Positions 48,601-62,300 of a stretch of 64,000 bases of DNA are shown here, piece by piece. Both the position numbers and the translations under genes were made by a program. Where the stretch lies: positions 34,429 to 98,428 of the forward strand of contig JAECZT010000025.1 in the NCBI GenBank assembly GCA_020055645.1, read 5' to 3'. Source of the DNA: Tomocerus qinae (Eukaryota > Arthropoda > Collembola > Entomobryomorpha > Tomoceridae). Under the pieces are notes generated by a model. It saw nothing but the letters and a program-made list of their open reading frames with translations, did no database searches and was not told where the DNA came from. Positions within the stretch are counted from its first letter, which is position 1. The number at the start of each line of letters is the position of its first letter.

Positions 48601-50580
48601 TTGGCTCGTACAAGTATTAAATCATGAATTTCAACTCTTCAAAATTATTTTTTGAGCTTATTGGCTCGTACAAAATTAAATCATGAATTTCAACTCTTGA
48701 AAATTATTTTTTAAGCTTTTTGGCTCGTACAAGTATTAAATCATGAATTTCAACTCTTGAAAATTATTTTTTAAGCTTGTTGGCTCGTACAAGTCTTAAA
48801 TCATGAATTTCAACTCTTGAGAATTATTTTTTAAGCTTTTTGCCTCGTACAAGTTTCAAAAAAATTAATTAAATTTGGTAAATGTTATTTTTAAATTTTT
48901 TGGCTCGTACAAGCATTAAATCTTGAAATTTCATTTCTTGAAAAATATTTTTTAAGCTTTTTGCCTCGTACAAGTACTAAATCATGAATTTCAACTCTTG
49001 AAAATTATTTTTTAAGCTTTTTGGCTCGTACAAGTATTAAGTCATGAATTTCAACTCTTGAAAATTATTTTCTAAGCTTTTTGGCTCGTACAAGTATTAA
49101 ATCATGAATTTCAACTCTTGAAAATTATTTTTTAAGCTTTTTGGCTCCTACAGGTTTCAAAAAAAACAATTAAAACTGCTAAATGTTATTTTTAAGCTTT
49201 TTAGCTCGTACAAGTATTAAATCATGAATTTCAACCATTGAAAATTATTTTTTAAGCTTTTTGCCTCGTACAAGTAATAAATCATGAATTTCAACTCTTA
49301 AAAATTATTTTTTAAAGCTTTTTGGCTCGTACAAGTATTAAATCATGAATTTCAACTCTTGAAAATTATTTTTTTAAGCTTTTTGGCTCGTACAAGTATT
49401 AAATCATGAATTTCAACTCTTGAAAATTATTTTTTAAGCTTTTTGGCTCGTACAAGTATTAAATCATGAATTTCAACTCTTCAAAATTATTTTTTGAGCT
49501 TATTGGCTCGTACAAAATTAAATCATGAATTTCAACTCTTGAAAATTATTTTTTAAGCTTTTTGGCTCGTACAAGTATTAAATCATGAATTTCAACTCTT
49601 GAAAATTATTTTTTAAGCTTGTTGGCTCGTACAAGTCTTAAATCATGAATTTCAACTCTTGAGAATTATTTTTTAAGCTTTTTGCCTCGTACAAGTTTCA
49701 AAAAAATTAATTAAATTTGGTAAATGTTATTTTTAAATTTTTTGGCTCGTACAAGCATTAAATCTTGAAATTTCATTTCTTGAAAAATATTTTTTAAGCT
49801 TTTTGCCTCGTACAAGTACTAAATCATGAATTTCAACTCTTGAAAATTATTTTTTAAGCTTTTTGGCTCGTACAAGTATTAAATCATGAATTTCAACTCT
49901 TCAAAATTATTTTTTGAGCTTATTGGCTCGTACAAAATTAAATCATGAATTTCAACTCTTGAAAATTATTTTTTAAGCTTTTTGGCTCGTACAAGTATTA
50001 AATCATGAATTTCAACTCTTGAAAATTATTTTTTAAGCTTGCTGGCTCGTACAAGTCTTAAATCATGAATTTCAACTCTTGAGAATTATTTTTTAAGCTT
50101 TTTGCCTCGTACAAGTTTCAAAAAAATTAATTAAATTTGGTAAATGTTATTTTTAAATTTTTTGGCTCGTACAAGCATTAAATCTTGAAATTTCATTTCT
50201 TGAAAAATATTTTTTAAGCTTTTTGCCTCGTACAAGTACTAAATCATGAATTTCAACTCTTGAAAATTATTTTTCAAGCTTTTTGGCTCGTACAAGTATT
50301 AAGTCATGAATTTCAACTCTTGAAAATTATTTTCTAAGCTTTTTGGCTCGTACAAGTATTAAATCATGAATTTCAACTCTTGAAAATTATTTTTTAAGCT
50401 TTTTGGCTCCTACAGGTTTCAAAAAAAACAATTAAAACTGCTAAATGTTATTTTTAAGCTTTTTAGCTCGTACAAGTATTAAATCATGAATTTCAACCAT
50501 TGAAAATTATTTTTTAAGCTTTTTGCCTCGTACAAGTAATAAATCATGAATTTCAACTCTTAAAAATTATTTTTTAAAGC
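48601..50580 (+). repeat. 842 bp and 420 bp duplications with a shortened monomer
   Basis: A run marked by TTTTTTGAGCTTATTGG, the shortened A unit GTACAAAATTAAATC, CTTGAGAATT, ATTAAATTTGGTAAATG and ATCTTGAAATTTC begins at 48,601, 49,443 and 49,861. The last two are an exact 7-monomer doublet: 49,441-49,860 against 49,861-50,280 differ, line by line, only at GTTGGC/GCTGGC (49,622/50,042) and TTTTTTAAGC/TTTTTCAAGC (about 49,855/50,275), that is 418 of 420. Part of this region (48,541-49,320) has a further copy at 54,301-55,080. Confidence 0.92.
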
Positions 50581-50940
50581 TTTTTGGCTCGTACAAGTAT
50601 TAAATCATGAATTTCAACTCTTGAAAATTATTTTTAAACTTTTTGGCTCGTACAAGTTTCAAAAAAATTAATTAAAACTGGTAAATGTTATTTTTAAATT
50701 TTTTGGCTCGTACAAGCATTAAATCTTGAATTTCATTTCTTGAAAAATATTTTTTAAGCTTTTTGCCTCGTACAAGTATTAAATCATGAATTTCAACTCC
50801 TCAAAATTATTTTTTGAGCCTATTGGCTCGTACAAAATTAAATCATGAATTTCAACTCTTGAAAATTATTTTTTAAGCTTTTTGGCTCGTACAAGTATTA
50901 AATCATGAATTTCAACTCTTGAAAATTATTTTTTAAGCTT
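50581..50940 (+). repeat. Partial copy of the 960 bp unit found at 55.1 kb
   Basis: From 50,582 the monomer order (ATTTTTAAACTTTTTGG A unit, B2, CATTTCTTG unit, AACTCCTCAAAATT with TTTTTTGAGC, GTACAAAATTAAATC) matches 55,081 onward at an offset of about 4,499 bp, with one visible change (GAGCCTATTGG here against GAGCTTATTGG). The match continues into the start of the 1.68 kb unit at 50,941. The segment holds only satellite monomers. Confidence 0.78.
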
Positions 50941-53900
50941 TTTGGCTCCTACAGGTTTCAAAAAAAATCAATTAAAACTGCTAAATGTTATTTTTAAACT
51001 TTTTGGCTCGTACAAGTTTCAAAAAAATTAATTAAAACTGGTAAATGTTATTTTTAAATTTTTTGGCTCGTACAAGCATTAAATCTTGAATTTCATTTCT
51101 TGAAAAATATTTTTTAAGCTTTTTGCCTCGTACAAGTATTAAATCATGAATTTCAACTCTTGAAAATTATTTTTTAAGCTTTTTGGCTCGTACAAGTATT
51201 AAATCATGAATTTCATTTCTTGAAAAATATTTTTTAAGCTTTTTGCCTCGTACAAGTATTAAATCATGAATTTCAACTCCTGAAAATTATTTTTTAAGCT
51301 TTTTGGCTCGTACAAGTATTAAATCATGAATTTCAACTCTTGAAAATTATTTTTTAAGCTTTTTGTCTCGTACAAGTATTAAATCATGAATTTCAACTCT
51401 TGAAAATTATTTTTTAAGCTTTTTGGCTCCTACAGGTTTCAAAAAAAATCAATTAAAACTGCTAAATGTTATTTTTAAGCTTTTTAGCTCGTACAAGTAT
51501 TAAATCATGAATTTCAACCATTGAAAATTATTTTTTAAGCTTTTTGCCTCGTACAAGTATTAAATCATGAATTTCAACTCTTGAAAATTATTTTTTTAAG
51601 CTTTTTGGCTCGTACAAGTATTAAATCACGAATTTCAACTCTTGAAAATTATTTTTAAGCTTTTTGGCTCGTACAAGCATTAAATAATGAATTTCAACTC
51701 TTGAAAATTATTTTTTAAGCTTTTTGCCTCGTACAAGTACTAAATCATGAATTTCAACTTTTGAAAATTATTTTTAAGCTTTTTGGCTCCTACAGGTTTC
51801 AAAAAAAACAATTAAAACTGCTAAATGTTATTTTTAAGCTTTTTAGCTCGTACAAGTATTAAATCATGAATTTCAACCATTGAAAATTATTTTTTAAGCT
51901 TTTTGGCTCGTACAAGTATTAAATCATGAATTTCAACTCTTGAAAATTATTTTTTAAGCTTTTTGGCTCCTACAGGTTTCAAAAAAAACAATTAAAACTG
52001 CTAAATGTTATTTTTAAGCTTTTTGGTTCGTACAAGTATTAAATCATGAATTTCAACTCTTGAAAATTATTTTTTAAGCTTTTTGGCTCCTACAGGTTTC
52101 AAAAAAAATCAATTAAAACTGCTAAATGTTATTTTTAAACTTTTTGGCTCGTACAAGTTTCAAAAAAATTAATTAAAACTGGTAAATGTTATTTTTAAAT
52201 TTTTTGGCTCGTACAAGCATTAAATCTTGAATTTCATTTCTTGAAAAATATTTTTTAAGCTTTTTGCCTCGTACAAGTATTAAATCATGAATTTCAACTC
52301 CTGAAAATTATTTTTTAAGCTTTTTGGCTCGTACAAGTATTAAATCATGAATTTCAACTCTTGAAAATTATTTTTTAAGCTTTTTGTCTCGTACAAGTAT
52401 TAAATCATGAATTTCAACTCTTGAAAATTATTTTTTAAGCTTTTTGGCTCCTACAGGTTTCAAAAAAAATCAATTAAAACTGCTAAATGTTATTTTTAAG
52501 CTTTTTAGCTCGTACAAGTATTAAATTATGAATTTCAACCATTGAAAATTATTTTTTAAGCTTTTTGCCTCGTACAAGTATTAAATCATGAATTTCAACT
52601 CTTGAAAATTATTTTTTAAGCTTTTTGGCTCCTACAGGTTTCAAAAAAAATCAATTAAAACTGCTAAATGTTATTTTTAAACTTTTTGGCTCGTACAAGT
52701 TTCAAAAAAATTAATTAAAACTGGTAAATGTTATTTTTAAATTTTTTGGCTCGTACAAGCATTAAATCTTGAATTTCATTTCTTGAAAAATATTTTTTAA
52801 GCTTTTTGCCTCGTACAAGTATTAAATCATGAATTTCAACTCTTGAAAATTATTTTTTAAGCTTTTTGGCTCGTACAAGTATTAAATCATGAATTTCATT
52901 TCTTGAAAAATATTTTTTAAGCTTTTTGCCTCGTACAAGTATTAAATCATGAATTTCAACTCCTGAAAATTATTTTTTAAGCTTTTTGGCTCGTACAAGT
53001 ATTAAATCATGAATTTCAACTCTTGAAAATTATTTTTTAAGCTTTTTGTCTCGTACAAGTATTAAATCATGAATTTCAACTCTTGAAAATTATTTTTTAA
53101 GCTTTTTGGCTCCTACAGGTTTCAAAAAAATCAATTAAAACTGCTAAATGTTATTTTTAAGCTTTTTAGCTCGTACAAGTATTAAATCATGAATTTCAAC
53201 CATTGAAAATTATTTTTTAAGCTTTTTGCCTCGTACAAGTATTAAATCATGAATTTCAACTCTTGAAAATTATTTTTTTAAGCTTTTTGGCTCGTACAAG
53301 TATTAAATCACGAATTTCAACTCTTGAAAATTATTTTTAAGCTTTTTGGCTCGTACAAGCATTAAATAATGAATTTCAACTCTTGAAAATTATTTTTTAA
53401 GCTTTTTGCCTCGTACAAGTACTAAATCATGAATTTCAACTTTTGAAAATTATTTTTAAGCTTTTTGGCTCCTACAGGTTTCAAAAAAAACAATTAAAAC
53501 TGCTAAATGTTATTTTTAAGCTTTTTAGCTCGTACAAGTATTAAATCATGAATTTCAACCATTGAAAATTATTTTTTAAGCTTTTTGGCTCGTACAAGTA
53601 TTAAATCATGAATTTCAACTCTTGAAAATTATTTTTTAAGCTTTTTGGCTCCTACAGGTTTCAAAAAAAACAATTAAAACTGCTAAATGTTATTTTTAAG
53701 CTTTTTGGTTCGTACAAGTATTAAATCATGAATTTCAACTCTTGAAAATTATTTTTTAAGCTTTTTGGCTCGTACAAGTTTAAAAAATAATTAAAACTGC
53801 TAAATGTTATTTTTAAACTTTTTGGCTCGTACAAGTTTCAAAAAAATTAATTAAAACTGGTAAATGTTATTTTTAAATTTTTTGGCTCGTACAAGCATTA

Positions 53901-54300
53901 AATCTTGAATTTCATTTCTTGAAAAATATTTTTTAAGCTTTTTGCCTCGTACAAGTATTAAATCATGAATTTCAACTCCTGAAAATTATTTTTTAAGCTT
54001 TTTGGCTCGTACAAGTATTAAATCATGAATTTCAACTCTTGAAAATTATTTTTTAAGCTTTTTGTCTCGTACAAGTATTAAATCATGAATTTCAACTCTT
54101 GAAAATTATTTTTTAAGCTTTTTGGCTCCTACAGGTTTCAAAAAAAATCAATTAAAACTGCTAAATGTTATTTTTAAGCTTTTTAGCTCGTACAAGTATT
54201 AAATTATGAATTTCAACCATTGAAAATTATTTTTTAAGCTTTTTGCCTCGTACAAGTATTAAATCATGAATTTCAACTCTTAAAAATTATTTTTTAAGCT
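50941..54300 (+). repeat. ~1.68 kb (28-monomer) tandem duplication
   Basis: 50,941-52,620 and 52,621-54,300 follow each other monomer by monomer at an offset of 1,682, then 1,681 and about 1,678 bp. Shared markers include an A unit with ATCATG plus CATTTCTTG (51,181 and 52,863), TTTTTGTCTCG, TTCAACCATTG, ATCACGAATTTC, CATTAAATAATGAA, GGTTCGTACAAG (52,021 and 53,702) and ATTAAATTATG (about 52,520 and 54,198). One monomer differs clearly: the B1 unit at 52,090 corresponds to a 3 bp shorter GTTTAAAAAATAATT unit at about 53,771. Elsewhere differences are isolated single bases. Confidence 0.9.
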
Positions 54301-55080
54301 TTTTGGCTCGTACAAGTATTAAATCATGAATTTCAACTCTTGAAAATTATTTTTAAGCTTTTTGGCTCGTACAAGTATTAAATCATGAATTTCAACTCTT
54401 CAAAATTATTTTTTGAGCTTATTGGCTCGTACAAAATTAAATCATGAATTTCAACTCTTGAAAATTATTTTTTAAGCTTTTTGGCTCGTACAAGTATTAA
54501 ATCATGAATTTCAACTCTTGAAAATTATTTTTTAAGCTTGTTGGCTCGTACAAGTCTTAAATCATGAATTTCAACTCTTGAGAATTATTTTTTAAGCTTT
54601 TTGCCTCGTACAAGTTTCAAAAAAATTAATTAAATTTGGTAAATGTTATTTTTAAATTTTTTGGCTCGTACAAGCATTAAATCTTGAAATTTCATTTCTT
54701 GAAAAATATTTTTTAAGCTTTTTGCCTCGTACAAGTACTAAATCATGAATTTCAACTCTTGAAAATTATTTTTTAAGCTTTTTGGCTCGTACAAGTATTA
54801 AGTCATGAATTTCAACTCTTGAAAATTATTTTCTAAGCTTTTTGGCTCGTACAAGTATTAAATCATGAATTTCAACTCTTGAAAATTATTTTTTAAGCTT
54901 TTTGGCTCCTACAGGTTTCAAAAAAAACAATTAAAACTGCTAAATGTTATTTTTAAGCTTTTTAGCTCGTACAAGTATTAAATCATGAATTTCAACCATT
55001 GAAAATTATTTTTTAAGCTTTTTGCCTCGTACAAGTATTAAATCATGAATTTCAACTCTTAAAAATTATTTTTTAAAGCT
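54301..55080 (+). repeat. Copy of 48,541-49,320 (offset about 5,760 bp)
   Basis: This 13-monomer stretch repeats the order seen at 48,541: TTTTTTGAGCTTATTGG, GTACAAAATTAAATC, TTGTTGGCTCG with AAGTCTTAAATC, CTTGAGAATT, ATTAAATTTGGTAAATG, ATCTTGAAATTTC, AAGTACTAAATC, ATTAAGTCATG (49,039 and about 54,800) and TTTTCTAAGC. The offset is about 5,760 bp, 96 units. The intervening 50.3-54.3 kb block appears to be a later expansion between them. Confidence 0.85.
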
Positions 55081-58050
55081 TTTTGGCTCGTACAAGTATT
55101 AAATCATGAATTTCAACTCTTGAAAATTATTTTTAAACTTTTTGGCTCGTACAAGTTTCAAAAAAATTAATTAAAACTGGTAAATGTTATTTTTAAATTT
55201 TTTGGCTCGTACAAGCATTAAATCTTGAATTTCATTTCTTGAAAAATATTTTTTAAGCTTTTTGCCTCGTACAAGTATTAAATCATGAATTTCAACTCCT
55301 CAAAATTATTTTTTGAGCTTATTGGCTCGTACAAAATTAAATCATGAATTTCAACTCTTGAAAATTATTTTTTAAGCTTTTTGGCTCGTACAAGTATTAA
55401 ATCATGAATTTCAACTCTTGAAAATTATTTTTTAAGCTTTTTGGCTCCTACAGGTTTCAAAAAAAATCAATTAAAACTGCTAAATGTTATTTTTAAACTT
55501 TTTGACTCGTACAAGTTTCAAAAAAATTAATTAAAACTGGTAAATGTTATTTTTAAATTTTTTGGCTCGTACAAGCATTAAATCTTGAATTTCATTTCTT
55601 GAAAAATATTTTTTAAGCTTTTTGCCTCGTACAAGTATTAAATCATGAATTTCAACTCTTGAAAATTATTTTTTAAGCTTTTTGGCTCGTACAAGTATTA
55701 AATCATGAATTTCAACTCTTGAAAATTATTTTTTAAGCTTTTTGGTTCGTACAAGTATTAAATCATGAATTTCAACTCTTGAAAATTATTTTTTAAGCTT
55801 TTTGGCTCGTATAAGTATTAAATCATGAATTTCAACTCTTGAAAATTATTTTTTAAGCTTTTTGGCTCCTACAGGTTTCAAAAAAACAATTAAAACTGCT
55901 AAATGTTATTTTTAAGCTTTTTAGCTCGTACAAGTATTAAATCATGAATTTCAACCATTGAAAATTATTTTTTAAGCTTTTTGCCTCGTACAAGTATTAA
56001 ATCATGAATTTCAACTCTTAAAAATTATTTTTTAAAGCTTTTTAGCTCGTACAAGTATTAAATCATGAATTTCAACCATTGAAAATTATTTTTTAAGCTT
56101 TTTGCTTCGTACAAGTTTCAAAAAAACTAATTAAAACTGGTTAATGTTATTTTTAAAATTTTTGGCTGGTACAAGCATTAAATCTTGAATTTCATTTCTT
56201 GAAAAATATTTTTTAAGCTTTTTGCCTCGTACAAGTATTAAATCATGAATTTCAACTCTTGAAAATTATTTTTTAAGCTTTTTGGCTCGTACAAGTATTA
56301 AATCATGAATTTCATTTCTTGAAAATTATTTTTTAAGCTTTTTGGCTCGTACAAGTATTAAATCATGAATTTCAACTCTTGAAAATTATTTTTTAAGCTT
56401 TTTGGCTCCTACAGGTTTCAAAAAAAACAATTAAAACTGCTAAATGTTATTTTTCAGCTTTTTAGCTCGTACAAGTATTAAATCATGAATTTCAACCATT
56501 GAAAATTATTTTTTAAGCTTTTTGCCTCGTACAAGTATTAAATCATGAATTTCAACTCTTAAAAATTATTTTTTAAAGCTTTTTGGCTCGTACAAGTATT
56601 AAATCATGAATTTCAACTCTTGAAAATTATTTTTAAACTTTTTGGCTCGTACAAGTTTCAAAAAAATTAATTAAAACTGGTAAATGTTATTTTTAAATTT
56701 TTTGGCTCGTACAAGCATTAAATCTTGAATTTCATTTCTTGAAAAATATTTTTTAAGCTTTTTGCCTCGTACAAGTATTAAATCATGAATTTCAACTCCT
56801 CAAAATTATTTTTTGAGCTTATTGGCTCGTACAAAATTAAATCATGAATTTCAACTCTTGAAAATTATTTTTTAAGCTTTTTGGCTCGTACAAGTATTAA
56901 ATCATGAATTTCAACTCTTGAAAATTATTTTTTAAGCTTTTTGGCTCCTACAGGTTTCAAAAAAAATCAATTAAAACTGCTAAATGTTATTTTTAAACTT
57001 TTTGGCTCGTACAAGTTTCAAAAAAATTAATTAAAACTGGTAAATGTTATTTTTAAATTTTTTGGCTCGTACAAGCATTAAATCTTGAATTTCATTTCTT
57101 GAAAAATATTTTTTAAGCTTTTTGCCTCGTACAAGTATTAAATCATGAATTTCAACTCTTGAAAATTATTTTTTAAGCTTTTTGGCTCGTACAAGTATTA
57201 AATCATGAATTTCAACTCTTGAAAATTATTTTTTAAGCTTTTTGGCTCGTACAAGTATTAAATCATGAATTTCAACTCTTGAAAATTATTTTTTAAGCTT
57301 TTTGGCTCGTACAAGTATTAAATCATGAATTTCAACTCTTGAAAATTATTTTTTAAGCTTTTTGGCTCCTACAGGTTTCAAAAAAACAATTAAAACTGCT
57401 AAATGTTATTTTTAAGCTTTTTAGCTCGTACAAGTATTAAATCATGAATTTCAACCATTGAAAATTATTTTTTAAGCTTTTTGCCTCGTACAAGTATTAA
57501 ATCATGAATTTCAACTCTTAAAAATTATTTTTTAAAGCTTTTTGGCTCGTACAAGTATTAAATCATGAATTTCAACTCTTGAAAATTATTTTTAAACTTT
57601 TTGGCTCGTACAAGTTTCAAAAAAATTAATTAAAACTGGTAAATGTTATTTTTAAATTTTTTGGCTCGTACAAGCATTAAATCTTGAATTTCATTTCTTG
57701 AAAAATATTTTTTAAGCTTTTTGCCTCGTACAAGTATTAAATCATGAATTTCAACTCCTCAAAATTATTTTTTGAGCTTATTGGCTCGTACAAAATTAAA
57801 TCATGAATTTCAACTCTTGAAAATTATTTTTTAGGCTTTATGGCTCGTACAAGTATTAAATCATGAATTTCAACTCTTGAAAATTATTTTTTAAGCTTTT
57901 TGGCTCCTAGAGGTTTCAAAAAAAATCAATTAAAACTGCTAAATGTTATTTTTAAACTTTTTGGCTCGTACAAGTTTCAAAAAAATTAATTAAAACTGGT
58001 AAATATTATTTTTAAATTTTTTGGCTCATACAAGCATTAAATCTTGAATT
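55081..58050 (+). repeat. 960 bp (16-monomer) unit, 2.5 copies with a 540 bp intervening block
   Basis: 55,081-56,040 and 56,581-57,540 are the same sixteen monomers at an offset of exactly 1,500 bp. I find three substitutions in 960 bases: TTTGACTCG/TTTGGCTCG (55,505), GGTTCG/GGCTCG (55,746) and CTCGTATAAG/CTCGTACAAG (about 55,812). A third partial copy starts directly at 57,541 (offset about 959) and can be followed to about 58,020, with changes such as CTCCTAGAGG at 57,907. The 540 bp at 56,041-56,580 are nine other monomers, including B with AAAAAAACTAATT and GGCTGGTACAAG. Confidence 0.92.
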
Positions 58051-59340
58051 TCAACTCTTGAAAATTATTTTTTAAGCTTTTTGGCTCGTACAAGTTTCAA
58101 AAAAATCAATTAAAACTGCTAAATGTTATTTTTAAGCTTTTTAGGTCGTACAAGTATTAAATCATGAATTTCAACCATTGAAAATTATTTTTTAAGCTTT
58201 TTGCCTAGTACAAGTTTCAAAAAAATTAATTAAAACTGGTAAATGTTATTTTTAAAATTTTTGGCTCGTACAAGCATTAAATCTTGAATTTCATTTCTTG
58301 AAAAATATTTTTTAAGCTTTTTGCCTCGTACAAGTATTAAATCATGAATTTCAACTCTTGAAAATTATTTTTTAAGCTTTTTGGCTCGTACAAGTATTAA
58401 ATCATGAATTTCAACTCTTGGATATTATTTTTTAAGCTTTTTGGCTCGTACAAGTATTAAATCATGAATTTCATTTCTTGAAAATTATTTTTTAAGCTTT
58501 TTGGCTCGTACAAGTATTAAATCATGAATTTCAACTCTTGAAAATTATTTTTTAAGCTTTTTGGCTCCTACAGGTTTCAAAAAAAACAATTAAAACTGCT
58601 AAATGTTATTTTTCAGCTTTTTAGCTCGTACAAGTATTAAATCATGAATTTCAACTCTTGAAAATTATTTTTTAGGCTTTATGGCTCGTACAAGTATTAA
58701 ATCATGAATTTCAACTCTTGAAAATTATTTTTTAATCTTATTGGCTCGTACAAGTATTAAATCATGAATTTCAACTCTTCAAAATTATTTTTTAAGCTTA
58801 TTGGCTCGTACAAGTATTAAATCATGAATTTCAACTCTTGAAAATTATTTTTTAAGCTTTTTGCCTCGTACAAGTATTAAATCATGAATTTTAACTCTTG
58901 AAAATTATTTTTTTAAGCTTTTTGGCTCGTACAAGTATTAAATCATGAATTTCAACTCTTGAAAATTATTTTTTAAGCTTTTTGGCTCGTACAAGTATTA
59001 AATCATGAATTTCAACTCTTCAAAATTATTTTTTAAGCTTATTGGCTCGTACAAGTATTAAATCATGAATTTCAACTCTTCAAAATTATTTTTTAAGCTT
59101 TTTGGCTCGTACAAGTATTTAATCATGAATTTCAACTCTTGAAAATTATTTTTTAAGCTTTTTGGCTCATAAAGGTTTCAAAAAAAATCAATTAAAACTG
59201 CTAAATATTATTTTTAAGCTTTTAAGCTCGTACAAGTATTAAATCATGAATTTCAACCATTGAAAATTATTTTTTAAGCTTTTTGCCTTGTACAAGTATT
59301 AAATCATGAATTTCAACTCTTGAAAATTATTTTTTAAGCT
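58051..59340 (+). repeat. Less ordered satellite block
   Basis: Monomers of the right-zone type continue but I could not follow a duplicated block of more than a few units within this stretch. Private variants include TTAGGTCGTAC (58,141), CTCTTGGATATT (58,418), TTTTTCAGCTTTTTAGC, TTTTAATCTTATTGG (58,731) and GTATTTAATC (59,117). AAACTGCTAAATATT and CTTTTAAGCTCG, hallmarks of the last zone, first appear here (about 59,200-59,230). No gene or unique sequence is seen. Confidence 0.8.
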
Positions 59341-62300
59341 TTTTGGCTCCTACAGGTTTCAAAAAAAATCAATTAAAACTTCTAAATGTTATTTTTAAAC
59401 TTTTTGGCTCGTACAAGTTTCAAAAAAATTAATTAAAACTGGTAAATGTTATTTTTCAATTTTTTGGCTCGTACAAACAGAATTTCAACTCTTGAAAAAT
59501 ATTTTTTAAGCTTTTTGCCTCGTACAAGTATTAAATCATGAATTTAAACTCTTGAAAATTATTTTTTAAGCTTTTTGGCTCGTACAAGTTTCAAAAAAAT
59601 CAATTAAAACTGCTAAATGTTATTTTTAAGCTTTTTAGCTCGTACAAGTATTAAATCATGAATTTCAACTCTTGAAAATTATTTTTTAAGCTTTTTGGCT
59701 CCCACAAGTTTCAAAAAAATCAATTAAAAATGCTAAATGTTATTTTTAAACTTTTTGGCTCGTACAAGTTTCAAAAAAATCAATTAAAACTGCTAAATGT
59801 TATTTTTAAGCTTTTTAGCTCGTACAAGTATTAAATCATGAATTTCAACTCTTGAAAATTATTTTTTAAGCTTTTTGGCTCCTACAAGTTACAAAAAAAT
59901 CAATTAAAAATGCTAAATGTTATTTTTAAGCTTTTTGGCTCGTACAAATATTAAATCATGAATTTCAACTCTTGAAAATTATTTTTTAAGCTTTTTGGCT
60001 CGTACAAGTATTAAATCATGAATTTCAACTCTTCAAAATTATTTTTTAAGCTTTTTGGCTCGTACAAGTATTAAATCATGAATTTCAACTCTTGAAAATT
60101 ATTTTTTAAGCTTTTTGGCTCCTAAAGGTTTCAAAAAAAATCAATTAAAACTGCTAAATATTATTTTTAAACCTTTTGGCTCGTACAAGTTTCAAAAAAA
60201 TTAATTAAAACTGGTAAATGTTATTTTTAAATTTTTTGGCTCGTACAAGCATTAAATCTTGAATTTCAACCATTGAAAATTATTTTTTAAGCTTTTTGCC
60301 TCGTACAAGTATTAAATCATGAATTTCAACTCTTGAAAATTATTTTTTTAAGCTTTTTGCCTCGTACAAGTATTAAATCATGAATTTCAACTCTTGAAAA
60401 TTATTTTTTAAACTTTTTGGCTCGTACAAGTATTTAATCATGAATTTCAACTCTTGAAAATTATTTTTTAAGCTTTTTGGCTCGTACAAGTTTCAAAAAA
60501 ATCAATTAAAACTGCTAAATGTTATTTTTAAGCTTTTAAGCTCGTACAAGTATTAAATCATGAATTTCAACCATTGAAAATTATTTTTTAAGCTTTTTGC
60601 CTTGTACAAGTATTAAATCATGAATTTCAACTCTTGAAAATTATTTTTTTAAGCTTTTTGGCTCGTACAAGTATTAAATCATGAATTTCAACTCTTGAAA
60701 ATTATTTTTTAAGCTTTTTGGCTCGTACAAGTATTAAATCATGAATTTCAACTCTTCAAAATTATTTTTTAAGCTTATTGGCTCGTACAAGTATTAAATC
60801 ATGAATTTCAACTCTTGAAAATTATTTTTTAAGCTTTTTGCCTCGTACAAGTATTAAATCATGAATTTCAACCCTTGAAAATTATTTTTTAAGCTTTTTG
60901 GCTCGTACAAGTATTAAATCATGAATTTCAACTCTTGAAAATTATTTTTTAAGCTTTTTGGCTCGTACAAGTATTAAATCATGAATTTCAACTCTTGAAA
61001 ATTATTTTTTAAGCTTTTTGGCTCGTACAAGTATTAAATCATGAATTTCAACTCTTGAAAATTATTTTTTAAGCTTTTTGGCTCCTACAAGTTACAAAAA
61101 AATCAATTAAAAATGCTAAATGTTATTTTTAAGCTTTTTGGCTCGTACAAGTATTAAATCATGAATTTCAACTCTTGAAAATTATTTTTTAAGCTTTTTG
61201 GCTCGTACAAGTATTAAATCATGAATTTCAACTCTTGAAAATTATTTTTTAAGCTTTTTGGCTCGTACAAGTATTAAATCATGAATTTCAACTCTTGAAA
61301 ATTATTTTTTAAGCTTTTTGGCTCGTACAAGTATTAAATCATGAATTTTAACTCTTGAAAATTGTTTTTTAAGCTTTTTGGCTCGTACAAGTATTAAATC
61401 ATGAATTTCAACTCTTGAAAATTATTTTTTAAGTTTTTTGGCTCCTAAAGGTTTCAAAAAAAATCAATTAAAACTGCTAAATATTATTTTTAAACCTTTT
61501 GGCTCGTACAAGTTTCAAAAAAATTAATTAAAACTGGTAAATGTTATTTTTAAATTTTTTGGCTCGTACAAGCATTAAATCTTGAATTTCAACCATTGAA
61601 AATTATTTTTTAAGCTTTTTGCCTCGTACAAGTATTAAATCATGAATTTCAACCATTGAAAATTATTTTTTAAGCTTTTTGCCTCATACAAGTATTAAAT
61701 CATGAATTTCAACTCTTGAAAATTATTTTTTTAAGCTTTTTGGCTCGTACAAGTATTAAATCATGAATTTCAACTCTTGAAAATTATTTTTTAAGCTTTT
61801 TGGCTCGCACAAGTATTAAATCATGAATTTCAACTCTTCAAAATTATTTTTTAAGCTTATTGGCTCGTACAAGTATTAAATCATGAATTTCAACTCTTGA
61901 AAATTATTTTTTAAGCTTTTTGCCTCGTACAAGTATTAAATCATGAATTTCAACTCTTGAAAATTATTTTTTTAAGCTTTTTGCCTCGTACAAGTATTAA
62001 ATCGTGAATTTTAACTCTTCAAAATTATTTTTTAAGCTTTTTGGCTCGTACAAGTATTAAATCATGAATTTCAACCATTGAAAATTATTTTTTAAGCTTT
62101 TTGCCTCGTACAAGTTTCAAAAAAATTAATTAAAACTGGTAAATGTTATTTTTAAAATTTTTGGCTCGTACAAGCATTAAATCTTGAATTTCATTTCTTG
62201 AAAAATATTTTTTAAGCTTTTTGCCTCGTACAAGTATTAAATCATGAATTTCAACTCTTCAAAATTATTTTTTAAGCTTATTGGCTCGTACAAGTATTAA

